Assembly: GCA_963995505.1 (NCBI GenBank)
Contig: OZ023187.1
Span: 19,010,584 to 19,074,583 of the forward strand
From: Hypericum androsaemum
Taxonomy: Eukaryota > Streptophyta > Magnoliopsida > Malpighiales > Hypericaceae
Direction of reading: 5' to 3'
Length of the DNA stretch: 64,000 nt
In this document: positions 1 through 10,187 of the stretch, one piece after another
Layout of the letters: the number at the start of each line of letters is the position of its first letter
Numbering within the stretch: the first letter of the stretch is position 1
Notes under the pieces: model-generated
Told to the model about the DNA's origin: nothing
Database searches by the model: none
Seen by the model: the letters and a program-made list of their open reading frames with translations, nothing else
Made by a program: the position numbers and the translations under genes

Positions 1-548
1 TATTTATCAATTATGTGATAGTATATTCAAAATATTTGTATTATAACTACGTTGATCTAAATATATACGATTTTTTTTGAAATATTTAGTTTTGAATTTT
101 TTTATGAAAGGATTTCATTTTATTGTGCAATAACTTTTAATATAACTGCAATAATCGATTTTACTCAGATTAATGAATATATTTTGTTGTCATGAAGGAT
201 AATTTTGTCTTTAACATAATTTTCGACTGAAATATTACCGTACCAAATAGAGAACTTGACTAAATATTTAATCATGTACTGGAGTTACCAAACATAGGAC
301 AGGACAACAAGAACAACCAGGTCTGTCCAGTATTGTCATGTCCCATATCTCTAGTCATGTCCAGAATACGTGCCAAACGCAAGCGGCCAAATTCCTCTAG
401 AAATTCTCGTGCATGCTTCCAATTTCTTATTATTTGATTGTAGATAAAAATAATTGCCGGAAGGAATCCTATTAATTAGGATATTTAGGTTACCAATTGT
501 GCGTTCCTTGATTTCATCCCTTCCATTATAGCTTAACCACATAGTTAT
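1..548. other. AT-rich intergenic; contains a piece of the PMEI flank
   Basis: No gene is visible in positions 1-350. About 365-545 recurs at 16866-16940, 17200-17400 and 24754-24830, so it belongs to the flank of the amplified PMEI segment. The recurring piece has a GCGGCCAAATTCCTC stretch and an AATTAGGATATTTAGG stretch. Confidence 0.6.
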
Positions 549-884
549 TGTTAGGAAAATAAATCTGCTTTAATTATGGATACGCAGCAGAATTACATCT
601 AATCAAATGCAAGAAAATAATACGTGAAATAGACAGAAAAGAATTACGTGGGTAGACAAATTACCTATGTCCACGAAAAGAGAGAGAAATTCTACTGATG
701 ACACATTAGGTCGCCTCAAGCTTTAGCTCAACACAATAAGATTTCTCCCTCTTTCCCGTGGTCGTAGGCAATTTGTCAAGCCACGTAATTCTCATGTATC
801 AGTTTCACGTTCTTGTTTCCTTACTTTAGATTAGAGGTAATTTCGTTGTGCAACCATATCCAGGATAAGTTGATTTTTCTAACA
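549..884 (+). mobile_element. Probable 5' LTR of a decayed Copia element
   Basis: The stretch begins TGTTAGG and ends TAACA. It is followed at 888-899 by TGGTATCCAAGC, close to the TGGTATCAGAGC primer-binding site (initiator tRNA-Met) usual in plant Copia elements. Copia gag-like coding sequence follows immediately. No matching 3' LTR was found in the window, so the left border rests on the TG start alone. Confidence 0.6.
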
Positions 885-1175
885 AATTGGTATCCAAGCT
901 TTTATAGAAAGATAGTTGGTTTTGGCGGAAAGATTGACAATGTGAAGTTTGACGGAACGACAAATTTTGGATTATGGCTAAGGCATGTCAAGGATGTATT
1001 GGTTCAGCAAGAAATGATCAACGTGAAGTTGGAGGATCAAAGAGAAGGAAAAAGTGGAAGAGGATCCATTTCGATGTCAAAGAAGTTCAATAGAAGTTGC
1101 TTTTAATGCGAAGAAAAGGGCACATGAAGTGGGACTGCAAAGGACAAACTAGGAAGCAAAAAAATGAGAAATAGG
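885..1175 (+). pseudogene. Copia gag fragment with broken zinc knuckle
   Basis: Translation from about 940 reads KFDGTTNFGLWLRHVKDVLV, typical of the Copia gag (UBN2/DUF4219 type) N-terminus. It then jumps to a CCHC zinc knuckle (CEEKGHMKWDC). A TAA at about 1104-1106 lies inside the knuckle, and most of the middle of gag is missing. It is a dead fragment lying just after the LTR and primer site at 549-899. Confidence 0.65.
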
Positions 1176-1259
1176 GATCGACTTCCACAAACATAGCCTA
1201 AGATTCGAATCATCAGTTAAAGGCATTCTGATAATTTCTTTTCATTAGGGACCTTGGAT

Positions 1260-1600
1260 TATAACCGAACCGATATAGTTATAAAGGTTAGCTAATGAAA
1301 ATAGTTTAGTAAAAAATACTATTGTAGGTGGAATCACATCAATAGATCTTAAGGAGTTGAAAAATTATAAAGTCATATGAGATTAAATCACATAAGAGAG
1401 CAAAGTCTTGACATTAATAGTTGAGTAGTAGCCATCTTGGAATGAGTATTCAAGGAGACATCGTTAAGAGTAAATTTAAGATTGTACATCACAAAAATGG
1501 TATATATAATCAAAAAATTAAATTTGTATCAAAATTTGCGGATTGCATGATAAACGTGAAGATTTTATTCATTAATACTCCAAAGCAACGGGATGCATTC
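1260..1600 (+). pseudogene. Copia pol fragment (GAG-pre-integrase region)
   Basis: Several frames give broken similarity to the Copia GAG-pre-integrase/integrase start. One piece has a GDIVKSKFK...GIYNQKIKF pattern that resembles the usual CEHCVYGKQKRV segment with its cysteines lost. A near copy lies at 27245-27600, also immediately downstream of a PMEI gene, so this relic was copied together with that gene. Identification is by family pattern only. Confidence 0.45.
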
Positions 1601-1613
1601 CTGGAGTTACAAG

Positions 1614-2192
1614 TTAACCTAAGGGGGAAGGCGTAGGTGGGAATGGGTTTCCTAAGAAGAATGCAGAAATGTCGCCAACAGTACACAAGAGCTTGTACAT
1701 GAGATTGTTTCTAGCGGTCAACGGTGATCGTCGAGGCCAAAATTGAGCCTCACAATCACTGATGTCCTGATAAGTCACGACCGCAATATCATTGACATCA
1801 AAAAAATCTCCGTTGGCTGCATCCTCAATTGCCTTTGGCAGAGTAATCACTGCACCTATATTTGCCTCGTAACAATTATGAAGAAGCTTACGAAGGACAG
1901 GATCTTTAGTTTTATCCATGAGAGATTTAATGTAACGGACGTTGACCGTTGCATTTCCAAGTGCCTCTTTCATCATGAATATGCATTGCCCTTTCCAATA
2001 ATCTGCTCTCGGGTCAAACTTGAGCAAGGAAATACGATCGCATTCTGCGAATATAGACGATTTGCGATCAGTCGTCTGTACCAAACGGTTACGTTCTTTT
2101 CCTTGAAGCTGAAGCGACGAGCATTCGCTTTTTGTTGGACACCAACAAAAGAGTGTACATAAAAGTAAAACACACACTAATATTTTCACCAT
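1614..2192 (-). CDS. PMEI-domain (invertase/pectin methylesterase inhibitor-like) protein, copy A
   Basis: The single-exon ORF encodes 192 residues. It starts MVKILVCVLLLCTLFCW, a clear secretion signal peptide, followed by a four-helix PMEI-like region. The cysteines fit the family: CDRI near residue 50, GQC near 70, NCYEAN near 107, DCEAQFW near 145 and LLC near 169. Known PMEI proteins sit in the apoplast and bind pectin methylesterase or invertase; which target applies here cannot be read from sequence. The length is typical for a one-domain PMEI. A TATATAAC box lies about 57 bp upstream on the minus strand, which supports this ATG. A closely similar intact paralog is at 27649-28230, and several broken copies are in the window. 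The C-terminal tail is proline-rich (FPPTPSP). It could instead belong to a divergent PMEI-like subfamily without inhibitor activity. Confidence 0.75.
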   Translation of the reverse strand: MVKILVCVLLLCTLFCWCPTKSECSSLQLQGKERNRLVQTTDRKSSIFAECDRISLLKFDPRADYWKGQCIFMMKEALGNATVNVRYIKSLMDKTKDPVLRKLLHNCYEANIGAVITLPKAIEDAANGDFFDVNDIAVVTYQDISDCEAQFWPRRSPLTARNNLMYKLLCTVGDISAFFLGNPFPPTPSPLG

Positions 2193-2248
2193 TTTTTGGA
2201 GTTTGGTGGAAAGGAGATTGCTTTTGGTGGTTTGATGGGGTATTTGAT

Positions 2249-2256
2249 GTTATATA
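2249..2256 (-). promoter_or_regulatory. TATA box of PMEI copy A
   Basis: On the minus strand the sequence reads TATATAAC, about 57 bp before the ATG at 2192. The same box at the same distance precedes the intact paralog (28286-28293). Confidence 0.55.
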
Positions 2257-3605
2257 GGAGTCGGAAAAGGAGAGATGGAGTAATAACCCCAATATGTAAA
2301 TGTATTGAAACCTGCCATTGCTATGATATATTAGATCAATTTTAATTGCTTGTCCTTTGACTTTTCTAATAATGATTGCTCTCGTGATGATATATATGTG
2401 AAATCCGATATTTAGAGCAAGAAATCTCGGTATTCGATTTAGTTTAATTTTGACGCTCTGATTGACTGATTTGGAATTATGGAATAAGAAAACGAAAAAG
2501 GGAAGATCTTTTATACCAAGGAAACAGCAGAAGTCTCCGGCGACCACTAATAAATGCGATCGAAATTTACCATAATATGTCGTTTTAAAAGAAGTAATTT
2601 CCATGTTCATTAGTTGACTTGACTGTGAACAGTTTCTCTATAAGGCCTTTGACTCCCGTACATTAATTCCAAATAAAAAACCAATAGACTTGGAATTTTT
2701 TTTGATACGTTAGAATTGGAATTTTTTTAGCATTTAAAAGATTAATTGGCTACTGTTATGCCAGCAAATAATCAATGTCATCCATAAATTACCCAAGGAT
2801 GTAGATTGGTAACTTATGGGTATTGTCTGTCAGGTTCTTGCAGTTGGATCAATAACCTATAATTTTTTTGTTCGTGCGTGAATAACCTATCATCGTTCCG
2901 AAAAAAAAAAACATTATCAGATTGCGCTTACTGTTAAGGTCTACATGTTGTGTCCTTAAAACGTTTAACTTTCTGATAATGTTTACCATAATTTTTAATT
3001 TTACAAATAAAATTCAAATAACTAGATGACGTTTCACACATAACACGTCACAGTATTCAAGAAAATTCAAGTTATATCAAATTTTATAATTTAAGTTAAA
3101 TGGCTTACAAAATTCTTCTTATTATCAAATTTCTAGTATCTTGAATTTCATAGTGAATATCATCAATAGTTGAAGCATATTCTAGAATATTTGAGAATTT
3201 TATTCCAAGTAAAAAATTATTTAGTAATTACAATAATCATTTAAATTTTAATTCTAAGTATCTTATTATTCCTTTTGAAATTCCTTCTAAAAACTGAAAC
3301 TTCCAATGGGTTCAATTTTGAAATTAAAAAAACCACTAACTAAAAAACGCTATAATCACATTTGAAAAGGATTGCAAGCATCCAGAAGATATTTTGATGA
3401 ACTCTTGAAACACGTATTGACGATCTCGTTTGACTATATTGTTCTTGTTACTCTTCCGATTTTTTTCAGATATTTATTTGGATTATCTGAGAGGGATTGG
3501 TCTTGCAAGTTGTACTCGTATTATTTTAAACATTCGTTAATAAATAAAGATTAGAGAACTATTAGCGCCCTTGTTTATGTAAAAAATATATTGTGACACC
3601 CCTTA
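2257..3605. repeat. PMEI upstream flank, duplicated at 28294-29675
   Basis: No gene is recognised. The stretch aligns almost continuously with 28294-29675. Shared blocks include CATGTTCATTAGTTGACT, the ATGCCAGCAAATAA segment and the AAAGGATTGCAAGCA/GAAGGATTGCAAGCA segment. It is part of a larger segmental duplication, 1230-4320 versus 27230-31330. Confidence 0.75.
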
Positions 3606-3689
3606 ACCCGATTATCGACTGGAGAATCAAAATTTTCTTTACTTGAAATCAAATCTTTTCTATCCTAACCCGATTGCCAATTGAGAAAG

Positions 3690-4325
3690 CTTACAATTAA
3701 GTACTTGTGAATTCCACTGGACTGCGACATGAGAAGAATCAAAAATTGGAAGCCAGTGATGGACGTAATTGATAAATGACTCGCGACGTGAAAAGGAAAC
3801 ATATTATCTCTTGACGGGAGATTAACATTGGTCAAGTCGGTGTTGTCTTGTCTTCCAATTTACTATCTCTCAATCTTCAAAATGCCAAGTGGGATATTCA
3901 AGGCAATTGAGGTAAAGAAGAGAGAATTCATATGGCGGATAACACAGATTTGGCATAATCTTTACTGGTAAAATGGAAATCAGTGGAGTCACCAAAGAAA
4001 TTAGGAGGTTGGGAGTCGACGACCTCATGATCAAGAATCAGGCCCTACTTCTAAAATGGATTAATAGATTCATCAACAACCCGAAAGCTTTTTGGGTGCA
4101 GATTGTTGCAGACATCAACGATTTTTCTCCCACAACAGCAATATCCTTCCCCTTTGCAAAAGGAGTCAGAATTTGGGCTGGAATTGGCAAAATTGAAACT
4201 GAGGATCTTGACGTATGAAATGACTTCTACTCGAGTTTCCGAATGGAGGTTGGCCGTGGAAATTTATTCTCCTTTTGAAGAGACTATCGGCAAAGGAGAA
4301 AATATCATAGATCTTTCAATCTAAA
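3690..4325 (+). pseudogene. LINE ORF2 fragment (3' part of reverse transcriptase)
   Basis: The frame reads through the hallmark plant LINE segment LSLDGRLTLVKSVLSCLPIY, then FKMPSG, then a basic run before FIW. Next comes a GVTKEI..LGVDDL block and ALLLKWINRF, the usual region between RT and the zinc-binding domain. In-frame stops (for example near 3777 and 3792) and frame changes make it non-functional. The copy at 30140-31320 carries the same fragment with later insertions. Fragments like this are 3' pieces of L1-type non-LTR retrotransposons. Confidence 0.75.
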
Positions 4326-4650
4326 GAATTGAGTATCCAAGTTGTTACCAGATGACCATTGGTTTGCCACTCATCATAATCTTCAGCAAGTGTGCTTGGC
4401 TCTGCAATTTTTCTATTCACATAGCCTATCATACCTTTGGTGTGCAAGTTCCCAGAAGCAGCTCGAGCCCAAGACAGGTAGTTGTCTGCTGTCAGCAACA
4501 CGGAAGTCAGCTTCAAGGTGATATCGGACTCGGACTCACTCGTGGTGATCCTTTTGGTCGCCGTTGAGGTTTGTGATTCTGCTTCTACAGAGTCTGCAGC
4601 GATTTGGTTCTCTCTACTGAGGTCTTCCATTGGAAGATAGCTTTGATACC
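4316..4650 (-). pseudogene. Copia gag N-terminal fragment
   Basis: The minus-strand ORF of 104 residues contains ITLKLTSVLLTADNYLSWAR and a GMIGYVN..IAEPS segment followed by W....HLVTTWILNSLD. This is characteristic of the Copia gag N-terminus (Retrotran_gag_3/UBN2_3 type). The primer-binding site follows on the right (4636-4650, TGGTATCAAAGC read on the minus strand), so this is the 5' end of a minus-strand Copia element. It ends abruptly at about 4316 against the LINE fragment; the rest of the element is missing. Confidence 0.7.
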
Positions 4651-4860
4651 ATGAAAGAACTTGTAATTACTTGTATTAAACGTGGTAATTTACATCATCT
4701 ACAACCTATGAATATATACACATATCCTAATTCTGATATGGTTCTAACGACTCTTTCCATATTCAACATATACGCAATATACACTAACCATATCCGGGGC
4801 AATTTATCAAACAGCTGGTATGCAGCAGATTGACGCAATGTATCGAACATCAGATTAACT
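4651..4860 (-). mobile_element. LTR of the minus-strand Copia fragment (right border uncertain)
   Basis: It lies directly outside the TGGTATCAAAGC primer site. Read on the minus strand it ends in TTCTTTCA. The far border is not fixed because no second LTR or target duplication was found. Confidence 0.4.
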
Positions 4861-4961
4861 TTTGGTTGGATAGTAAGTAACAGAAAATATATGAACCGCT
4901 AAAAACCCTAAACTCTCCCGCGAGCGGCGATTTTCGGGCGATTCGCACACACCCTTCGATT

Positions 4962-6161
4962 TTGGCACCGTCGTCGGCCCCTCAAGCCAGCGGGCTCATG
5001 CCCGGCCGCCCCCAGCCCCTGGGGTCACGGCCCTCCACGTTACTCCATCGTCATCTCCTTCTACGGGTGCCGATGGGTTTCTCTATCCTCCTGCCCATAT
5101 TTTTTCTTGGGCTGCCGCTGGGATCTCTGGCCCTGCTACTACACCAGACGCTTCGGCTCTTCCGCTGGCGGCGTCACCTAGGTCCTCCGCAGTTGGTGGC
5201 TCCACGGCGGGTAATCTTGTGGTTCTCCCAGGCTGCGGCTTCTCCTCCATCGTTGCCTATTTCCCTTCTGCCGGGCGTGGATGGTTCGGCCTTCATGGCC
5301 TTACAGACCGGACTCCTTCCCATCTTGCAACAATTCTATGAGTCCCTCCCTGTCTTGACGGGTCCAGGTCTGACGGATCGGGCTTCCCAGGCCAATCCGC
5401 AAGCAACTAGTCAGCCGCTAAACGATCGATTGACTGCCTCAGTTCATAAGGTTTTGGCCAGCAAGGCCGCTACTCCTACGGTGATTTCTCAAGCACGCTC
5501 CTATGCGTCTTCCGTTCATCCTCGGGTTGAAGGATGGGTAAACTCGGGTAATTACATTCGTCCTATTCTTGATGGTGATAGACTTGCTGTTGTTTTGAAC
5601 AAGGAGCGATCAGATGTTTGCAAGAATTTTAGAAGGAAAGCACTCATCGGGAGACTGATGATGCCGAAGGGTAGCAAGTCTTGCTCGTCATTCGACCTGC
5701 GAATTTCGATAGCAAAGATTTGGCCAGTTAAAGCGTTAAAGATGCTATCGCTTGGCATGGACTATTTCGGATTCCAATTCGATACTGAAGCTGATAGAAC
5801 GGTAGTTTGGAACTCCCCCGTGTGGCAAATTCCACAGGGCACAATTTTCTTACAACCCTGGGTGCCTTTTTTCAAGCCGGCCAAAGTTCATGCTACAAGT
5901 GCAAAGGTTTGGGTGCAATTGGTTGGCTTAAGCATGGAACATATTGCGTCTGATATCATTTTTGGCTTGGCCGCTACAGTGGGAGAGCCAATACGCACGG
6001 ACTCAGGCGCTTTAAACAAGATTAATGGAGCTTCGATTCGAGTGCTTGTCGATATGGACATGAAAAAAGCTCGATGGGATCAAGTGTGGCCAAAAGAAGG
6101 AGGAAGCTGCCTCGTGGATTTAGTATATGAGGATTTGCCTAACTTTTGCGATAACTGCAAG
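4962..6161 (+). pseudogene. LINE ORF1 protein, N-terminal part (DUF4283, start of zinc knuckle)
   Basis: The ORF is rich in Pro/Ser at the N-terminus and then carries a DUF4283 domain at about residues 205-325 (KNFRRKALIGRLM...; VWQIPQGTIFLQPWVPFF). It continues with WVQLVGL, a typical DUF4283-linked segment, then YEDLPNFCDNC, the first half of a CCHC knuckle. The knuckle stops at position 6161, where an inverted segment begins. DUF4283/CCHC proteins are the nucleic-acid-binding ORF1 products of plant L1-type LINEs. The GC-rich leader from about 4890 probably belongs to the LINE 5' UTR. In the first 80 codons another frame looks equally protein-like, so an early frameshift is possible. Confidence 0.7.
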
Positions 6162-6579
6162 GGTCTGCCACTACAGCCTCCTTTTCGGAGCTAGTAGCGG
6201 AAGATGCCTCGACAATACCACACGACTCCACACTAACAAAAGGTTCATCCGATGACACTGCCTCACTCTCCGATACCTTCTCTTATTCATCAATCAGCTC
6301 ACCCTCTCCGCGAAGGGCGTCAAAGGCGTTCGAAGTAGAAACCAAAGTTGAGACCCCATTCGAAGTCCCTTCACCTGAAATCTCTGACAGAGCAGACACC
6401 ACCACTTATTTTAATGCGTTACTGTCCTTTCGCTGCCAGACTCTCTTACCCTCGACCTCCATCAAAGTCTTCTCATTCATGACTTGCTTCCCTCGAGCAA
6501 CTTCCCTCTTTTTAACTGCATCTGCCCCATCTACTCGAGGATGCAATTTACGACACACATCTTGAGAGTGGAGGCATTG
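6162..6579 (-). pseudogene. Inverted internal piece of the same LINE ORF1
   Basis: Read on the minus strand this piece starts with the second half of a CCHC knuckle (CLHSQDVCRKL) and continues HPRVDGADAVKKRE and later STSNAFDALRGEGE, typical ORF1 C-terminal sequence. The left flank ends in FCDNC. Flipping the segment would give C-X2-C-X4-H-X4-C, so the breakpoint sits inside the knuckle. Stops occur in it at the ALK* position and again after the LIDE segment. The junctions lie close to 6161/6162 and 6579/6580. Confidence 0.7.
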
Positions 6580-7480
6580 TTTATAGCAGTGTTGCTGACT
6601 TGGTGAATTTGGAGAAGGGCTTGAATGCTTCTGTTCCGCAGGATAAGGAAGTTGAATTTGAGGGAGTTCATTCTCTTGCTTTGGCTCTTGTTGAAACTGA
6701 GAAGGTTGATCGAAATATGGATCTTGGCGGATTGTTAGAGGAGGCATCTGCTTTAGTTCATTTTGTTTCGAGCTCCACTCCTCTGACAGGAGCTCCACTC
6801 CCTGTTGCAATGCATGAAGTTAATAGCTAAACTGCTGGTATTTTGGATGTGCTACATGAACTTAAGATCACTGGTTTTGGGAAGGAGTCATCCCTTGTTG
6901 ACAGGCATGGTGCGGAGTCTCTCGCAATAGTTTTGGTTTCGGAGAGAGAGAACTCTCTGAGCAACGAAGATGATTTTTCTCAGCAAGTGGGCGGTCAAAC
7001 GCCTAGTGACGTGCGGATTGAGAATATTTTTTTGGACTTGCCTAATTCAGGCTCACAAACTACTACGCCAATCCTAGGCAGCCCGGTCACCTCGAAAAGG
7101 ACTTCAACCAGGCCTAGAAAGCTAACTCAAAAGGCAAAAGAATTTGTTATAAACAAGAGCAAGGCAAGAACAAGCACGAAGAAATCAAAAGAGGAAGAAA
7201 TACCAACAATAGAGGGACCGGACGAATAAGACGAAGCTGAAGAGATAGAAGGAGCTGTTGACTCTCAAGAAAGAGCACAACGTGTTTGGAATGTGGCAAA
7301 GGATCTAGGTTTCAAACTGGGAGATGAAGGAACAGTTATTCTTGAATCAGTCAAACGAGCAGCAACCGGAATTGGGCTGGAAGCCCCCCAATTATGAATA
7401 GCATCACGTGAAGTTGTTAGTCAAGCTGCTTCAGGCATAGAGTTTGATAGGATTGGTATACCACGATGAATTTCACTACT
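6580..7480 (+). pseudogene. LINE ORF1, C-terminal part
   Basis: Plus-strand frames resume with VADLVNLEKGLNASV and, after a frame break near 6830, with a basic region (STRPRKLTQKAKEF...KARTSTKKSKEEE). A later piece reads RVWNVAKDLGFKLGDEG, the familiar end of plant LINE ORF1 just before ORF2. ORF2 is absent: similarity ends near 7480, where another repeat begins. The element therefore keeps its 5' part and lacks its 3' part, the reverse of ordinary 5' truncation. Confidence 0.6.
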
Positions 7481-7499
7481 TTGAATGAACTCATTGGTG

Positions 7500-8270
7500 T
7501 AACTACTTATTGGTTGAATTGCCCGGCATTGTTATTCGTTCAATAGATCGATTAGTCTCGATTCAACAGATAGTCCTTTGATTTTGGGATTAAATTGGAA
7601 TGAATAAGTGACGCACTATTTTCTTCGTCGATTATGTTAAACAAATTATCTTTACTCCATAATCCAGATAATTCTATCTTCAATTTGCTATTTTTTCAAT
7701 AGTTTTCTATTGTCCTATTTTGTTAATCGGTAAATATGCTTTATTCAGCTGATGTATAAGTATTTACATATTTACAGAAGTAGGACATATATACATATTG
7801 TCCTATTCTTATCTATACTATCTTCTCTTCTCAATTCCTTTTGGAGATTGTGCTTAGGCTCACGATTCTCGACTCGTCCTTGTAAGTTATGTCACTGTAA
7901 AAAATCACCAATAGGAGTTCTAATACGTCACCAGACAGAAATAACGCAAATATTGTAGAAAATTCAATTCCATGGCACATCCGAAGGGAAGTTTTGAGAC
8001 ACCATTCGGAAAACTACCGAATTATGATCCAATGTTCATCGCGATCGAGATGAGAACCAGTTATGTTTTCTGTATCGTGGATGAAGACCTGTATGAAAAT
8101 CACTTGCGGCATCTCTTAATCGATTTTGATTTTTTATTATTATCAGCAGATAGTCCTTTTTATAATTATTAACGAGAACATAAAAACAGATAATGGGCCA
8201 AATAAGCCCAAAGATGCAAGGGGCAGAATAGTGCACGGGATAATAACATGGAGTTTTGTAGGTACAGGAT
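7500..8270 (+). repeat. Dispersed repeat upstream of the PMEI-like gene; partial copies at 16048 and 19060
   Basis: The segment shares long blocks with 16048-16610 and, in part, with 19060-19270: GGTTGAATTGCC, CAATAGATCGATTAG, GGAATGAATAAGTGACGC and AAAATCACCAATAGGAGT. In this copy it runs straight into the start of the gene at 8280 and probably includes that gene's promoter. Confidence 0.65.
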
Positions 8271-8279
8271 CTCGGTATT

Positions 8280-8822
8280 ATGTTGACTTTGGTTTATGCT
8301 TTATTATTATGCATTCTTGTTTGTTGGTATCCAAAATCGAGCAAATCTATAGACCCATTTCCCCATTGCGACCCCACCTCCGTCATGTCACGAGCTTGTA
8401 CACTCGATGTAGACCCCAAAGTACATCTGATGCAGACACTTAACAATGCACTTACTACCACAACTGATATTGCAAATTTTATAAAGGAGTTCGAAAGTCA
8501 ACCCCAAGTACCTGCCGTTGACCAGGTTCTCGACAACTGCTTCCAAGAGTACGATCTTTTAAGAAAGGAGTTCATCCCAGAGGCCACCGAATTGGAGAAG
8601 AAAGGCGACGACTATAGCTACCGAAGAATCAACCACATCGCGCTCGGTGGCATGAACTATGCGCGCGGGTGCGAGAGCTCGTTCAGGCCTGTAAAGTCGC
8701 CGTTGACCTTTCAGAACGACCTCATGCAAGACCTCTTCTGTGCTGTCGCACTTGACGCAGCATCCATCGTGAGCCCCATCCCACCAGCTCTTGCTTCCCT
8801 GAAGAATAAAATTCTGAGCTAG
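8280..8822 (+). CDS. PMEI-like secreted protein, divergent copy C
   Basis: The single-exon ORF encodes 180 residues, starting MLTLVYALLLCILVCW (signal peptide). The mature part has the PMEI spacing: HCDP near residue 30, RAC near 40, an LNNAL..T..IANFIKE helix, VLDNCFQEYDLL (the family's C..Y motif), and GCESSF followed by LTFQNDLMQDLFC near the end. It is clearly diverged from copies A and B (different helices, no shared promoter block) but has the same architecture. The apoplast is the expected location. Pieces of the same 5' end occur at 10363-10420, 11509-11720 and 11727-11960, so this gene family also expanded and decayed. The target enzyme is unknown. Confidence 0.65.
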   Translation: MLTLVYALLLCILVCWYPKSSKSIDPFPHCDPTSVMSRACTLDVDPKVHLMQTLNNALTTTTDIANFIKEFESQPQVPAVDQVLDNCFQEYDLLRKEFIPEATELEKKGDDYSYRRINHIALGGMNYARGCESSFRPVKSPLTFQNDLMQDLFCAVALDAASIVSPIPPALASLKNKILS

Positions 8823-9735
8823 CTTGTGTTTTCTCTGTTATTTTACAAGTTGTCCTATGTTGGTTCTTCTTGGATATTGTTGTATTTCAGTATAATAATT
8901 GATCTATCTCAACAGTTTAGATCCCTTAATCTGTAAAGAGAATTGATTGCTTAATAAATTATTGAGTTCAATACTCTTTTGTTTATCTTGTTTGACTCAA
9001 AAATATGATTAGGGTCGTCTTAGTTTTGAGTTCAGATTATTCTCTGTTTTGAAAATAATTAATTAAAATATCATTTTAAAATTTGAAATGATAAAAATAC
9101 TTATAAATTATAGTTTTTAAAATAAATTGAAAAACTCGATGCATCTAGAATTTATGTTGATTTGAATATATTCTAATTCATATATAAATTAAAATTTGTA
9201 TGTGAAAATAATCTGAAAATAAACTGTTCAATGATTGAACCCGGTAAACCCAAAAATTAATCGTATGAATTTGATAATGAAAATTTACAAAAGTCGAATA
9301 TAGAACAAAATTATCAAATTCCCGAAAATAGAATATAGAGAGGATCTTTATATACTACGCCAATCATCATCCCTATTTAAATTTGAGTTTTATCATAATT
9401 TTCGAACAACACTAGGAACATTTAGAATTTTAAATTAAGAAGAAAAATTGAAATACTTTATCAATCCTCCTCCTCCTGGGACCAGATTTAGTCCTGGATG
9501 ACCATTCTAACAGGTGCTGGAGGATTTTTATTGAATGACACGCGGGAACTTTTTTCAAAAATGCAGAAACACGAGTGGACAAAATGAAAAAAGTCCATAA
9601 CGCATGTCCACATTGTTTGGTAACTCCCTCCATGATCAATATGGGTGGATAACCAACAATAACTTTTTTTATAGGAAGATTATATAAGATCTGATATTCT
9701 TTTGATAAGTTATAAGATCTGATACTAACTCAACA
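8823..9735. other. AT-rich intergenic, nothing recognised
   Basis: No coding signal or repeat copy was recognised. The region probably includes the 3' UTR of the PMEI-like gene. An ORF at 9430-9639 on the minus strand resembles nothing I know. Confidence 0.5.
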
Positions 9736-10187
9736 GGGGTTGGATTGGGTACGGAATGCCACTATTCCGAACCGTTTGGAATAAAGATACGCATGGACTT
9801 TTTTGCAAACGCACTAAAATACGGGGACCAAAATAAAATAAGTCACGCTCAAACACAGGCCGGATACAAATGCCATTATCACATAACTGCGCATGCCAGT
9901 ATCACATAACTGCGCATGCCAGTATCACTTAACTACACATGCCAGTGTGACCTTTTTGCAAAAAAGCTAAAATACGGAGGACCAAAATGAAAAAAAACTA
10001 TGCGTGCCATTATCATCAATGGAAACTTTCCGTTTTCACAAAAATAAATGCCATTATCACATAATTGTACTTGCCATTATCACATAACTGCGCTTGCCAT
10101 TATCACATATATGCAATTGTCGTTACGATCTCCCTTCACTCCAAGCCGTTCGGAATCAATTCATTCACTCCGTACCCAATTCAAACC
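9736..10187 (+). mobile_element. MULE-like MITE, copy 1 (10-bp target duplication)
   Basis: The element begins GGGGTTGGATTGGG and ends CCCAATTCAAACC, giving an imperfect terminal inverted repeat. It is flanked by TAACTCAACA (9726-9735) and TAACTCAGCA (10188-10197), a 10-bp target duplication with one mismatch. Inside are arrays of a roughly 23-bp unit around TATCACATAACTGCGCATG and two copies of a CTAAAATACGG block. Related copies lie at 29676-30129 and 44957-45336. Confidence 0.75.

Noticed and set aside
2089..2610. Minus-strand ORF of 173 codons overlapping the PMEI gene
   Set aside because: It runs in another frame through the PMEI signal-peptide region and its promoter. It has no family features.
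6406..6810. Minus-strand ORF read as an independent gene
   Set aside because: Its C-terminal part is inverted LINE ORF1; the N-terminal part is antisense of normal-orientation ORF1.
9880..10110. Short regularly spaced repeats as a CRISPR-like array
   Set aside because: The units are direct minisatellite repeats inside a eukaryotic MITE, with no unique spacers and no cas genes.
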